Assembly: GCF_018390605.1 (NCBI RefSeq)
Contig: NZ_JAHBGD010000024.1
Coordinates: forward strand, 372,001-436,000
Length of the DNA stretch: 64,000 nucleotides
Direction: 5' to 3'
DNA from: Ancylobacter defluvii
GTDB taxonomy: Bacteria > Pseudomonadota > Alphaproteobacteria > Rhizobiales > Xanthobacteraceae
Part shown: positions 26,905 to 34,254 of the stretch, in pieces
Layout of the letters: each line of letters starts with the position of its first letter
Numbering within the stretch: the stretch's first letter is position 1
Translations under genes and position numbers: made by a program
Notes under the pieces: generated by a model
Seen by the model: the letters and a program-made list of their open reading frames with translations, nothing else
The model's database searches: none
Told to the model about the DNA's origin: nothing

Positions 26905-26943
26905 AAAAACGGCCCCGGCCTTCAAAGCCGGGGCCGTTTTCCG
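26905..26943. terminator. Bidirectional terminator after ftsK
   Basis: AAAACGGCCCCGGC (26906-26919) pairs with GCCGGGGCCGTTTT (26927-26940) around a short CTTCAAA loop. A- and T-rich flanks lie on both sides. It serves the ftsK transcript and the convergent small gene at 26994-27188. Confidence 0.85.
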
Positions 26944-26993
26944 TTTCTCGCAGGGAGCACGATGCCGAGACAGTGGCACCCGCCACGGAGGCG

Positions 26994-27188
26994 CTAGCCT
27001 CCGAACAATGCCGCCTCGCTCCACACGGTCAGTACCGCGCCCATCAGCAAGGCGGCGCCGACGAGCATCAGCGCCGCGCCCCAACTGCGCTGCCACCAGC
27101 GCCGGTTCCGCCGATCCTTGGCCGGCCGGTCATCCGCCCGCCGGCTGTCGGTTTGCGCAACGCCGTCATTGGTTCGCTCGCGATCCAT
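26994..27188 (-). CDS. Small hypothetical membrane protein
   Basis: 64 aa from the ATG at 27188, chosen because GGGGGT lies 5-6 nt upstream; a longer frame to 27386 has no support. The first 37 residues are charged (DRERTNDG, RRADDRPAKDRRNRRWWQRS). One transmembrane helix follows (GAALMLVGAALLMGAVLTVW). The expected topology is a cytoplasmic basic/acidic tail with the C-terminus in the periplasm. I do not recognise the family. It is convergent with ftsK through a shared terminator. Confidence 0.55.
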   Translation of the reverse strand: MDRERTNDGVAQTDSRRADDRPAKDRRNRRWWQRSWGAALMLVGAALLMGAVLTVWSEAALFGG

Positions 27189-27421
27189 GAACCCCCGATG
27201 TGCCGGTGAGGTAAAATGCCGGGCCGAGGCCCGTCCTCGGCAACGCCTGCCGCCGGCCATTGTTCCCGCTCGATGAACAACCGCTCTGCGCAAATCCCGG
27301 ATCCAATCGCGCATTCGGCCCTTCCAACCGGAGGGCCGGGCGATTAGGTGTGGAATACCGCGACGCCCCGTAGCCCCATCGGGCACTCCTCACGTCGGCG
27401 CCTTTTTTCCAAGAGGTTTCC

Positions 27422-28879
27422 ATGTCCACCGTCTCCTATCCCGATGTCCTTCTGTTCATCGACGGCGTCTGGCGCGAAGGCTCGCGCCATGGCGGTGCCG
27501 CCGCCAGCCAGCCCATCGTCGATCCGGCAACGGAAGAGGTCATCGGCACCCTCGCCCATGCCTCGATCGCCGATCTCGACGATGCCCTCGCCGCGGCGGA
27601 GAAGGGTTTTGCGGTGTGGAAGCGCGTGCCGGCGCATGAGCGCTACAAGATCATGCGCAAGGCCGGCGAGATCCTGCGTGAGCGCGCCGAGGACATTTCG
27701 CGCATCATGACCCTGGAGCAGGGCAAGCCGCTTCCCGAGGCGCGCGTCGAGACGCTGGCCGCCGCCGACATCATCGACTGGTTCGCCGAGGAAGGCCGCC
27801 GCCAGTACGGCCGTGTCATCGCCCCCCGCGCGGAAAACATCCACCAGGAGGTGATCCGCGAGCCGGTCGGCGTCGTCGCCGCCTTCACGCCGTGGAACTT
27901 CCCGATCAACCAGGCGGTGCGCAAGGCCTCCGCGGCGCTCGCCGCCGGCTGCTCGATCATCCTGAAGGGACCGGAAGACACCCCCGCCTCCTGCGCCGCG
28001 CTGTTCAAGGCCTATCAGGATGCCGGCGTGCCGGCGGGCGTGGTCAACCTGGTCTTCGGCGTGCCCGCGGAGATCTCCAACTATCTCATCCCGCATCCGA
28101 TCGTGAAGAAGATCACCTTCACCGGCTCCACCGTGGTCGGCAAGCAGCTTGCCGCGCTCGCCGGTGCGCATATGAAGCGCGTCACCATGGAGCTCGGCGG
28201 CCATGCCCCGGCGGTGGTGTTCGAGGATGCCGATCTCGATCACGCGGTGAAGCTGCTCTCCGGCGCCAAGTTCCGCAATGCCGGTCAGGTCTGCGTGTCG
28301 CCCACCCGCTTCCTGGTCCACGAGAACCTCTACAACAAGTTCGTCGACGGCTTCACCGAGGCGGTGAAGGGCATGAAGGTCGGCAACGGCCTCGAGGACG
28401 GCGTGCGCATGGGCCCGCTGGTCAACTCCCGTCGCATCGACGCCATGGAGGCGCTCACCGCCGACGCGGTGCAGAAGGGCGCGACGCTGCGCACCGGCGG
28501 CGCGCGCATCGGCAATAAGGGCTATTTCTTCGAGCCGACGGTGATCACCGATCTCGCGCCGGATTCGCGCATTCTCAACGAGGAGCCCTTCGGCCCTCTG
28601 GTGCCGATCCAGCCCTTCACCTCGACCGAGGCGGTGATCGCGGAAGCCAATCGCCTGCCCTATGGCCTTGCGGCCTATGCCTACACCACCTCCTCGCGCA
28701 CGGCCGAGGAGTTCTCGCGCCGGGTCGAGAGCGGCATGATCTCGATCAACCATCACGGGCTCGCTTTGCCCGAGGTTCCGTTCGGCGGCATCAAGGACTC
28801 CGGCTACGGCTCGGAAGGCGGCACCGAGGCGATGGAAGCCTATGTGAACACCAAGTTCGTCACCCGCCTCGCGGTGTGA
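27422..28879 (+). CDS. NAD-dependent aldehyde (succinate-semialdehyde) dehydrogenase
   Basis: 485 aa. It is a second aldehyde dehydrogenase of the succinate-semialdehyde group: AAFTPWNFPINQAVRKASAA, FTGSTVVGKQLA, the catalytic glutamate in MELGGHAPAVVFEDADLDHA, the catalytic cysteine in AGQVCVSPTRFL, and NEEPFGPLVPIQPF. The GQVCVSPTR context differs from the GQTCVCANR of the gabD at 12992, so a different semialdehyde (for example 2-oxoglutarate semialdehyde or another C4-C5 aldehyde) is possible. It is separated by 96 nt from the EamA transporter gene on the same strand. AGAGG precedes the ATG. Confidence 0.85.
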   Translation: MSTVSYPDVLLFIDGVWREGSRHGGAAASQPIVDPATEEVIGTLAHASIADLDDALAAAEKGFAVWKRVPAHERYKIMRKAGEILRERAEDISRIMTLEQGKPLPEARVETLAAADIIDWFAEEGRRQYGRVIAPRAENIHQEVIREPVGVVAAFTPWNFPINQAVRKASAALAAGCSIILKGPEDTPASCAALFKAYQDAGVPAGVVNLVFGVPAEISNYLIPHPIVKKITFTGSTVVGKQLAALAGAHMKRVTMELGGHAPAVVFEDADLDHAVKLLSGAKFRNAGQVCVSPTRFLVHENLYNKFVDGFTEAVKGMKVGNGLEDGVRMGPLVNSRRIDAMEALTADAVQKGATLRTGGARIGNKGYFFEPTVITDLAPDSRILNEEPFGPLVPIQPFTSTEAVIAEANRLPYGLAAYAYTTSSRTAEEFSRRVESGMISINHHGLALPEVPFGGIKDSGYGSEGGTEAMEAYVNTKFVTRLAV

Positions 28880-28975
28880 CGAAGCTGTCATAAAAACTCG
28901 GCGGCGGGCGCGGAATCGTCTATCACGTGCCCGCCGTTCCAGCGGGGCCGGCCCTTCCCGGCAGGCCCTCCACTC

Positions 28976-29812
28976 ATGGAACCCAGCGTCTTCCTGGCGG
29001 TCATCGCCGCCGCCGCGATGCATGCGGGCTGGAACGCCCTGCTGAAGATCCGGCTGGATCCGTTCATCGCCGTTGTGCTGATCACCGGCGCCTGCTCGGT
29101 CATCGCCCTGCCGGTCGCGCTGTGGATGGGACCGCCGCCAGCCTATGTCTGGCCGTGGATCGCCGGCTCCATCGCCGTCCACCTCGTCTACTACCTGACA
29201 CTGACCGGTGCCTATCGCCGCGCCGATATGAGCTTCGTCTATCCGGTGGCGCGTGGCGGCTCGCCGCTGATCACCACCTTGTTCTCGCTGGTCTTGCTCG
29301 GCGAGCCGATCGACGCGCAGGGTATCGCCGGCGTGGCGGTTCTTGCGGCCGGTGTGCTGGTCATCGCCTGGCCGCGCAAGGGGCATCTCGACATCCGCGC
29401 CCTCGTCCTGGCCGGCAGTTGCGCCCTCTCCATCGCCGTCTACTCGATCATCGATGGCATGGGCGCCCGCACCACCGGCAGCCCGCATCTGTATTCCGCC
29501 TGGCTGTTCCTCATGGAAGGCCCCTGCGTGCTCGCCGTCGCGTTGCTCCGCCACCGGCCGGCGGCGCTGCGGCCGGTGCTCGGCTTTCTCGGCCCCGGCG
29601 CCCTGGGCGGGGCGATGTCGCTCTCGGCCTATTGGATCACCATCTGGGCGATGACCAAGGCACCGATCGGCCTCGTCTCGGCGGTCCGGGAATCGAGCGT
29701 GCTGTTCGCCGCGGTCATCGCCGTGTTCCTGCTGAAGGAACCGCCCCGTCCGAGCCGCCTTGCCGGCGCCGCGCTGATCGTCGCCGGCCTCGTCCTCATC
29801 AAGCTGCACTAG
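28976..29812 (+). CDS. EamA/DMT-family transporter
   Basis: 278 aa with about ten transmembrane helices arranged as two EamA repeats (about 5-138 and 150-276). The second repeat ends with AVRESSVLFAAVIAVFLLKE, the usual signature. It is an inner-membrane metabolite exporter of unknown substrate. It follows the aldehyde dehydrogenase on the same strand and may share its transcript. The PIF1-like helicase gene starts 48 nt further on. Confidence 0.87.
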   Translation: MEPSVFLAVIAAAAMHAGWNALLKIRLDPFIAVVLITGACSVIALPVALWMGPPPAYVWPWIAGSIAVHLVYYLTLTGAYRRADMSFVYPVARGGSPLITTLFSLVLLGEPIDAQGIAGVAVLAAGVLVIAWPRKGHLDIRALVLAGSCALSIAVYSIIDGMGARTTGSPHLYSAWLFLMEGPCVLAVALLRHRPAALRPVLGFLGPGALGGAMSLSAYWITIWAMTKAPIGLVSAVRESSVLFAAVIAVFLLKEPPRPSRLAGAALIVAGLVLIKLH

Positions 29813-29860
29813 CCGGCCCGCCGATTTGGGCGACGGCCCCAGCTGTGCTCAATTGGGCCC

Positions 29861-31195
29861 ATGAACACGACCGCCACCGACAAGACCGCGATTCGCCCCA
29901 CCGACATGGAGGTCGACTTCGCCCAGCCGCTTGCAACGCTGCGCCAGCAGGCGCCGGTGACCATGGTGCTGGGCGGCGCCGGCACCGGCAAGACCACCTT
30001 CCTGCACATGCTGCGCAAGCATGGCGGCTCCCGCCAGGTCTTCCTCGCTCCCACCGGAGTGGCAGCGCTGCAGCTCGGTGGCCAGACCATCCATTCCTTC
30101 TTCGGCCTGCCGCCGCGCCTCGTCGATCCTGACCAGGTCAGGCCGCGCTCGCCCAAGCGCACCCTGATGAAGAAGCTCGACCGTCTCGTCATCGACGAGG
30201 TGTCGATGGTCCGCGCCGACGTGCTCGACGCCGTCGACCGCTGCCTGCGCATCGCCCGCGGCCGGCCAGAGCCGTTCGGTGGCGTGCAGATCGTGCTGGT
30301 CGGCGATTTCCTGCAATTGCCGCCGGTAGTGCCGATGACGGAACGCGAGATTCTCGGCCATCTCGGCTATGAGGGACCGTTCGCCTTCGACGCGAGGGTC
30401 CTGCGCGAGGTCGGGCTCGCCCGCCTGCCATTCACCCGGGTCTGGCGCCAGTCGGATATCGCCTTCGTGGAACACCTCGCCGCCCTGCGTTCCGGCCGCT
30501 TCGTGGCGGAAGCGGTGGCGGCGATCAACGAGGCCTGCTTCCGGCCGCATCGCGAGGGCCGCATCCCGGTGGTGCTCGCCCCGACCAATGCCCGTGTCGA
30601 TGCCTATAATCGCCGGGGCCTGGAAGCCCTCGCCGATGACGGCCGCGTCTATGAGGGTGGGAGCCAGGGCGAGTTCGACCTCGCCAATGATCGCCTCCCG
30701 GTTCCCGAGGCGCTGCTTTTGAAGACCGGCGCCCGGGTGATGACGGTACGCAACGACCCGGAGAAGCAGTGGGTCAACGGCTCGGTCGGCACGGTGATCG
30801 GCCTCGCCCCCGACCGCGCCTTCGTCCGGCTCGATTCCGGCGGCGTGGCCGAGATCGAGCGGGTCAGCTGGGAGCGCATCCGCTACGATTGGGACGAGGC
30901 GACAGGGAAGGTCGAGGCCAAGGTGGTCGGCACCTACACCCAGCTGCCGCTGGTGCCCGCCTGGGCCGTCACCGTGCACAAGGCGCAGGGCCTGACGCTG
31001 GAGGATGTGCGCATCGATTTCGACGCCGGCGCCTTCGCCGCCGGCCAGGCCTATGTCGCGCTGTCCCGCGCCCGCTCGCTGGAAGGGATGTCGCTGGTCC
31101 GCCCTCTTCGGAGCAGCGACATCCGCATCGACCGGCGCGTGGCCGCCTTCGCCGCCGCCTTCGAGACCGAAGCGGAGCTGTTTCCGGTTCGCTGA
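29861..31195 (+). CDS. PIF1/RecD-like superfamily 1B helicase
   Basis: 444 aa. Walker A is VLGGAGTGKTTFLHML (about residues 37-52), motif Ia APTGVAALQLGGQTIHSFFG, Walker B LVIDEVSMVRADVLD, motif III VLVGDFLQLPPV, motif V/VI AVTVHKAQGLTLEDVRID followed by GQAYVALSRARSLEG. This is the 5'-3' DNA helicase core of the PIF1 family without extra nuclease or RecD domains. Small stand-alone PIF1-like helicases occur widely in bacteria; suggested roles are G-quadruplex or replication-fork processing, not proven here. It is a single gene on its strand. Confidence 0.9.
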   Translation: MNTTATDKTAIRPTDMEVDFAQPLATLRQQAPVTMVLGGAGTGKTTFLHMLRKHGGSRQVFLAPTGVAALQLGGQTIHSFFGLPPRLVDPDQVRPRSPKRTLMKKLDRLVIDEVSMVRADVLDAVDRCLRIARGRPEPFGGVQIVLVGDFLQLPPVVPMTEREILGHLGYEGPFAFDARVLREVGLARLPFTRVWRQSDIAFVEHLAALRSGRFVAEAVAAINEACFRPHREGRIPVVLAPTNARVDAYNRRGLEALADDGRVYEGGSQGEFDLANDRLPVPEALLLKTGARVMTVRNDPEKQWVNGSVGTVIGLAPDRAFVRLDSGGVAEIERVSWERIRYDWDEATGKVEAKVVGTYTQLPLVPAWAVTVHKAQGLTLEDVRIDFDAGAFAAGQAYVALSRARSLEGMSLVRPLRSSDIRIDRRVAAFAAAFETEAELFPVR

Positions 31196-31267
31196 CGACA
31201 TAAATACAAAACAATTACGTACAATAAACGGGACGGCAAAAAATCTCGTGATTAATGGAATTCCCTC

Positions 31268-31298
31268 TTTACATAGTCCATGGTGTCCATAGACTATG
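31268..31298 (+). promoter_or_regulatory. Promoter overlapped by a 12-3-12 operator-like inverted repeat
   Basis: CATAGTCCATGG (31272-31283), TGT, and CCATAGACTATG (31287-31298) form an inverted repeat with one mismatch. The right half itself contains the perfect odd palindrome CATAGACTATG. A sigma-70-like promoter lies on top of it: TTTACA at 31268-31273, 16 nt, then TAGACT at 31290-31295. The start codon of the 48-aa peptide gene is 16 nt beyond. The dyad geometry suits a dimeric Rrf2-type repressor, and an rrf2 gene lies 270 nt downstream. Confidence 0.65.
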
Positions 31299-31314
31299 AA
31301 TGGAAGAGGATTTC

Positions 31315-31461
31315 ATGAGCCGTATCGTCCGCCATCGCCACACATTGATGTTCGCACTCGCTTACGGCGCCATCGCCGCGGCGGTGCTTTTCGTGCATCC
31401 CGGCGCGAGCGAAGCGGAAGTCCAGGCAACGGCAATCACCGTCTCCGCTGCGGCACGCTGA
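31315..31461 (+). CDS. 48-aa single-span membrane or secreted peptide
   Basis: 48 aa starting MSRIVRHRHTLMFALAYGAI. AGAGGA (31305-31310) lies 4 nt before the ATG, which decides the start. A basic N-terminus is followed by a hydrophobic stretch (TLMFALAYGAIAAAVLFV), then a short tail rich in A, E, T and V. It could be a single-pass membrane peptide or a cleaved signal peptide with a roughly 20-residue product (possible cleavage near GASEA). I do not recognise the family. It sits directly behind the operator-like inverted repeat and 104 nt before the Rrf2 regulator, so it is probably the first gene of that regulator's own unit. Confidence 0.6.
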   Translation: MSRIVRHRHTLMFALAYGAIAAAVLFVHPGASEAEVQATAITVSAAAR

Positions 31462-31565
31462 ACATCCCGCCCCTTGCGCCCTCTTCAAAAAGCCGCTTGA
31501 TCTATCATCTATGAAGAAATGCCGGGCGGGCGGATTCGCCCGGTCAGTCGGGATTCATAGCGGCG

Positions 31566-32015
31566 ATGTTGACCAATAAGGGCAAGTACGGGCTCAAGGC
31601 GATGCTGTTCCTCGCCGGCTTGCCTCACGGCCATAGTGCCATGGGGGCCGAGATCGCCTCCGCCAACAACATTCCGAAGAAGTTCCTCGACGCCATCCTG
31701 CTGGAATTGCGCAATGCCGGTATGCTGCGCTCCAAGAAAGGGCCGGGCGGCGGCTACGCGCTGTCGCGCCTGCCGAAGGAAATCCGCATCGGCCACATCA
31801 TCCGCACGCTGGACGGGCCGCTGGCGCCGATCAACTGCGCCTCCAAGAGTGCCTATGTGCCGTGCCAGGACTGCCAGGATCTCAAGATCTGCGCGGTCCA
31901 GGTCACTATGAGCAAGGTGCGCGACGCGATGAGCGACATCCTGGACCGGATGACGCTTGAAGAGATGATGGCCTTCGCCCGCAATGCCAACGCCGACCTC
32001 ATGTACCACATATGA
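31566..32015 (+). CDS. Rrf2-family transcriptional regulator
   Basis: 149 aa. The N-terminal winged helix ([20 protein letters not shown], then [20 protein letters not shown] and [10 protein letters not shown]) is the Rrf2 signature. Four cysteines lie in the effector region ([20 protein letters not shown]). This spacing, C-x10-C-x2-C-x5-C, could hold an Fe-S cluster or act as a thiol redox switch; it is not the exact IscR or NsrR pattern. Methylglyoxal synthase starts 10 nt after its stop, so they share an mRNA. The inverted repeat at 31272 is a candidate binding site (inference). Confidence 0.9.
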   Translation: MLTNKGKYGLKAMLFLAGLPHGHSAMGAEIASANNIPKKFLDAILLELRNAGMLRSKKGPGGGYALSRLPKEIRIGHIIRTLDGPLAPINCASKSAYVPCQDCQDLKICAVQVTMSKVRDAMSDILDRMTLEEMMAFARNANADLMYHI

Positions 32016-32025
32016 GCTCTTGCCC

Positions 32026-32436
32026 GTGAGCATTCCGCCCGCCTCCGGCCCGGCTGCCGGCCTCCTCGGCCTCGTCGCCCATGACAGCAAGAAGCACGAC
32101 ATGGTTGCCTGGGCGACCGAGCACCGCCACGTCCTCTCGCGCTTCGACATCGTCGCCACCGGCACCACCGGCGGGCGCATCCTCGATGCCTGCCCCGAAC
32201 TCCGCCTCACCAAGCTGAAGAGCGGCCCGCTCGGCGGCGACCAGCAGATCGGCGCACTCATCGCCGAGGGACGGGTGCGGGCGCTGGTGTTCCTGGTCGA
32301 CCCGCTCACCGCCCAGCCGCACGACGTCGACGTCAAGGCGCTGATGCGCGTTGCGCTGGTCTACGACATCCCGCTGGCACTCAACATCGCCAGCGCGGAA
32401 ATGCTGATCGCCTCGCTGGAGGGCGAAAGGGGCTGA
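32026..32436 (+). CDS. mgsA: Methylglyoxal synthase
   Basis: 136 aa from a GTG at 32026, 10 nt after the rrf2 stop. It converts dihydroxyacetone phosphate to methylglyoxal and phosphate, the entry to the methylglyoxal bypass. Conserved parts: [42 protein letters not shown] (with the catalytic aspartate), [20 protein letters not shown] and [14 protein letters not shown]. Length equals the family's short form. Linkage to an Rrf2 regulator suggests that the toxic bypass is switched by redox or iron status (inference). Confidence 0.93.
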   Translation: MSIPPASGPAAGLLGLVAHDSKKHDMVAWATEHRHVLSRFDIVATGTTGGRILDACPELRLTKLKSGPLGGDQQIGALIAEGRVRALVFLVDPLTAQPHDVDVKALMRVALVYDIPLALNIASAEMLIASLEGERG

Positions 32437-32491
32437 AGCCCTTACCGCCCGGTCTCCTCGCAGGCGACCCGACAGGACAAGATGGGCAACT

Positions 32492-32600
32492 CCCTCTCCC
32501 CGACGGGGAGAGGGTTGGGGTGAGGGGTCTTCGACGCTTCCCAATGTTGTCTCCCCTCACCGGCCCGCTGCGCGGGCCCCTCCCCCCGACGGGAGAGGGA
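32492..32600. repeat. Composite palindromic REP-like intergenic element
   Basis: CCCTCTCCCC-GAC-GGGGAGAGGG (32492-32514) is a perfect 10-bp stem. GGTGAGGGG just downstream pairs with CCCCTCACC near 32553. GGCCCGCTGCGCGGGCC forms an internal hairpin, and a second CTCCC..GGGAG element ends near 32600. The same core occurs at 14484. Such elements are widespread between genes in Hyphomicrobiales. Confidence 0.75.
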
Positions 32601-32640
32601 AGTGAAAGGGCAACATCGCACTCCGAACATCCCTCGAACA

Positions 32641-32760
32641 CCGTCATGCCGAGGTGCGAGCGCCGCGAGCCTCGAAGCATCGCTTTTGAGAGCGCCCGTC
32701 CAACCTCCTTAGAGGGACGGCTTCCAGCCGGGCGCCTCTGGATGACCGCGCTCCGGACGG
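32641..32760. repeat. Second dispersed-repeat-like stretch
   Basis: CGTCATGCCGAGGTGCGAGC followed by GCCGCGAGCCTCGAAGCATC resembles the common rhizobial intergenic repeat beginning GTCATCCCGAG and ending GCCTCGAAGGATG. It lies directly beside the REP-like element. Together they fill the 366-nt gap between mgsA and gcdH, where no gene is seen. Confidence 0.5.
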
Positions 32761-32802
32761 ATCAGGACTTGGAGCTGACTTCGCAGAACCGGAACCCGCC
32801 TC

Positions 32803-34008
32803 TCAAAAGAATGCCTGTATCCCGGTGATCGCCCGGCCGAGGATCAGCGCGTGAATGTCGTGCGTGCCCTCATAGGTGTTCACCGTCTCGAGGTTCACCA
32901 TGTGGCGCATCACCGGATATTCGGACGAGATGCCGTTGCCGCCATGCATGTCGCGGGCGACGCGGGCGATGTCGAGCGCCTTGCCGCAATTGTTGCGCTT
33001 CAGCACCGAGATCGCCTCTGGCGACAGGCGCCCGTCGTCGAACAGCCGGCCGGCACGCAGGGCGAGTTGCAGACCCAGGGCGATTTCGGTCGCCATGTCG
33101 GCGAGCTTCTTCTGGATCAGCTGGTTGGCCGCCAGCGGCCGACCGAACTGATGGCGGTCGAGCGTATAGGAGCGCGCCGCCGCGTAACACGCTTCCGCCG
33201 CCCCCATCGTGCCCCAGCCGATGCCGTAGCGGGCGCGGTTGAGGCAGCCGAACGGCCCCTTCAGCCCGGAAACGTTCGGCAGCAACGCCTCTTCCGGCAC
33301 CTCGACGTCGTCCATCACGATCTCGCCGGTGACGGAGGCGCGCAGCGAGAGCTTGCCCTCGATCTTGGGCAGCGACAGCCCCTTGGTACCGCGCTCCAGC
33401 ACGAAGCCGCGAATGGCATTGTCATGCGCGGCAGACTTTGCCCATACCACCGCGACGTCGGCAATGGGAGCGTTGGTGATCCACATCTTGGCGCCCTTGA
33501 GCCGGTAACCGCCATCGATCTTCTCGGCGCGGGTGCGCATGCCGGAGGGATCGGAGCCGGCATCCGGCTCGGTCAGGCCGAAGCAGCCGACGATCTCGCC
33601 GGTGGCCAGCTTCGGCAGATATTTTTGCTTCTGGGCTTCGCTGCCATAGGCGTGGATCGGGTGCATCACCAGCGAGGACTGCACGCTCATCGCCGATCGA
33701 TAGCCCGAATCGACCCGCTCGACCTCTCGCGCCACCAGCCCATAGGCGACATAGCCGAGCCCGGCGCCGCCATATTCTTCCGGGATGGTCGGGCCGAGCA
33801 GGCCGAGTGCCCCCATCTCGCTCATGATTTCGCGGTCGAAGCGCTCCTCGCGATAGGCGGAGGCTACCCGCGGCATCAGATTTTCCTGGGCATAATCGCG
33901 CGCCGTGTCGCGCACCATGCGCTCCTCCTCGGTGAGCTGGCCGTCGAGGTCGAACGGATCCTCCCAGTCGAAGATCGCCTTGGGGGCGGCATGCAACGCG
34001 GCGTTCAT
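32803..34008 (-). CDS. gcdH: Glutaryl-CoA dehydrogenase (acyl-CoA dehydrogenase family)
   Basis: 401 aa. A flavoprotein that oxidatively decarboxylates glutaryl-CoA to crotonyl-CoA in lysine/tryptophan/glutarate breakdown. The N-terminal half carries [20 protein letters not shown], and the FAD/substrate region [19 protein letters not shown] and [16 protein letters not shown]. The C-terminal [20 protein letters not shown] contains the catalytic glutamate and the GcdH-typical ending. [20 protein letters not shown] also fits GcdH better than other acyl-CoA dehydrogenases. It is divergent from the dpp operon across a 246-nt gap that holds a 12-bp palindrome. Confidence 0.93.
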   Translation of the reverse strand: MNAALHAAPKAIFDWEDPFDLDGQLTEEERMVRDTARDYAQENLMPRVASAYREERFDREIMSEMGALGLLGPTIPEEYGGAGLGYVAYGLVAREVERVDSGYRSAMSVQSSLVMHPIHAYGSEAQKQKYLPKLATGEIVGCFGLTEPDAGSDPSGMRTRAEKIDGGYRLKGAKMWITNAPIADVAVVWAKSAAHDNAIRGFVLERGTKGLSLPKIEGKLSLRASVTGEIVMDDVEVPEEALLPNVSGLKGPFGCLNRARYGIGWGTMGAAEACYAAARSYTLDRHQFGRPLAANQLIQKKLADMATEIALGLQLALRAGRLFDDGRLSPEAISVLKRNNCGKALDIARVARDMHGGNGISSEYPVMRHMVNLETVNTYEGTHDIHALILGRAITGIQAFF

Positions 34009-34101
34009 TCGTCTCGTCTCCCTGATACGTCCGCGCCTCTCCCCGGCGCGGTGGCTTCCGTCTTACACCCGCGGGGCAGCGACGCCCATAGCCGCCCCCA
34101 A

Positions 34102-34113
34102 ATGTCTAGACAT
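34102..34113. promoter_or_regulatory. 12-bp palindrome in the gcdH-dppA divergent gap
   Basis: ATGTCTAGACAT is a perfect dyad, 94 nt upstream of the gcdH start and 142 nt upstream of dppA. It looks like a GntR/TetR-type operator. No regulator gene is adjacent. Confidence 0.45.
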
Positions 34114-34254
34114 ACGACTTTGGTAGGGGCCAGAAGCCTTATTGCACAAGCGATCAAGGCGTGTTTGATTTCCCGTCATGGGTGCGACGAACTGGCAATA
34201 ATCAGCCCGCGTGCAACGGGCTACCGCCGCACATCCGCATAAGGGGAACTCATC

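Noticed and set aside
27344..29809. 821-codon minus-strand frame spanning an aldehyde dehydrogenase and an EamA gene
   Set aside because: It crosses two convincing + strand genes and has shadow-like composition.
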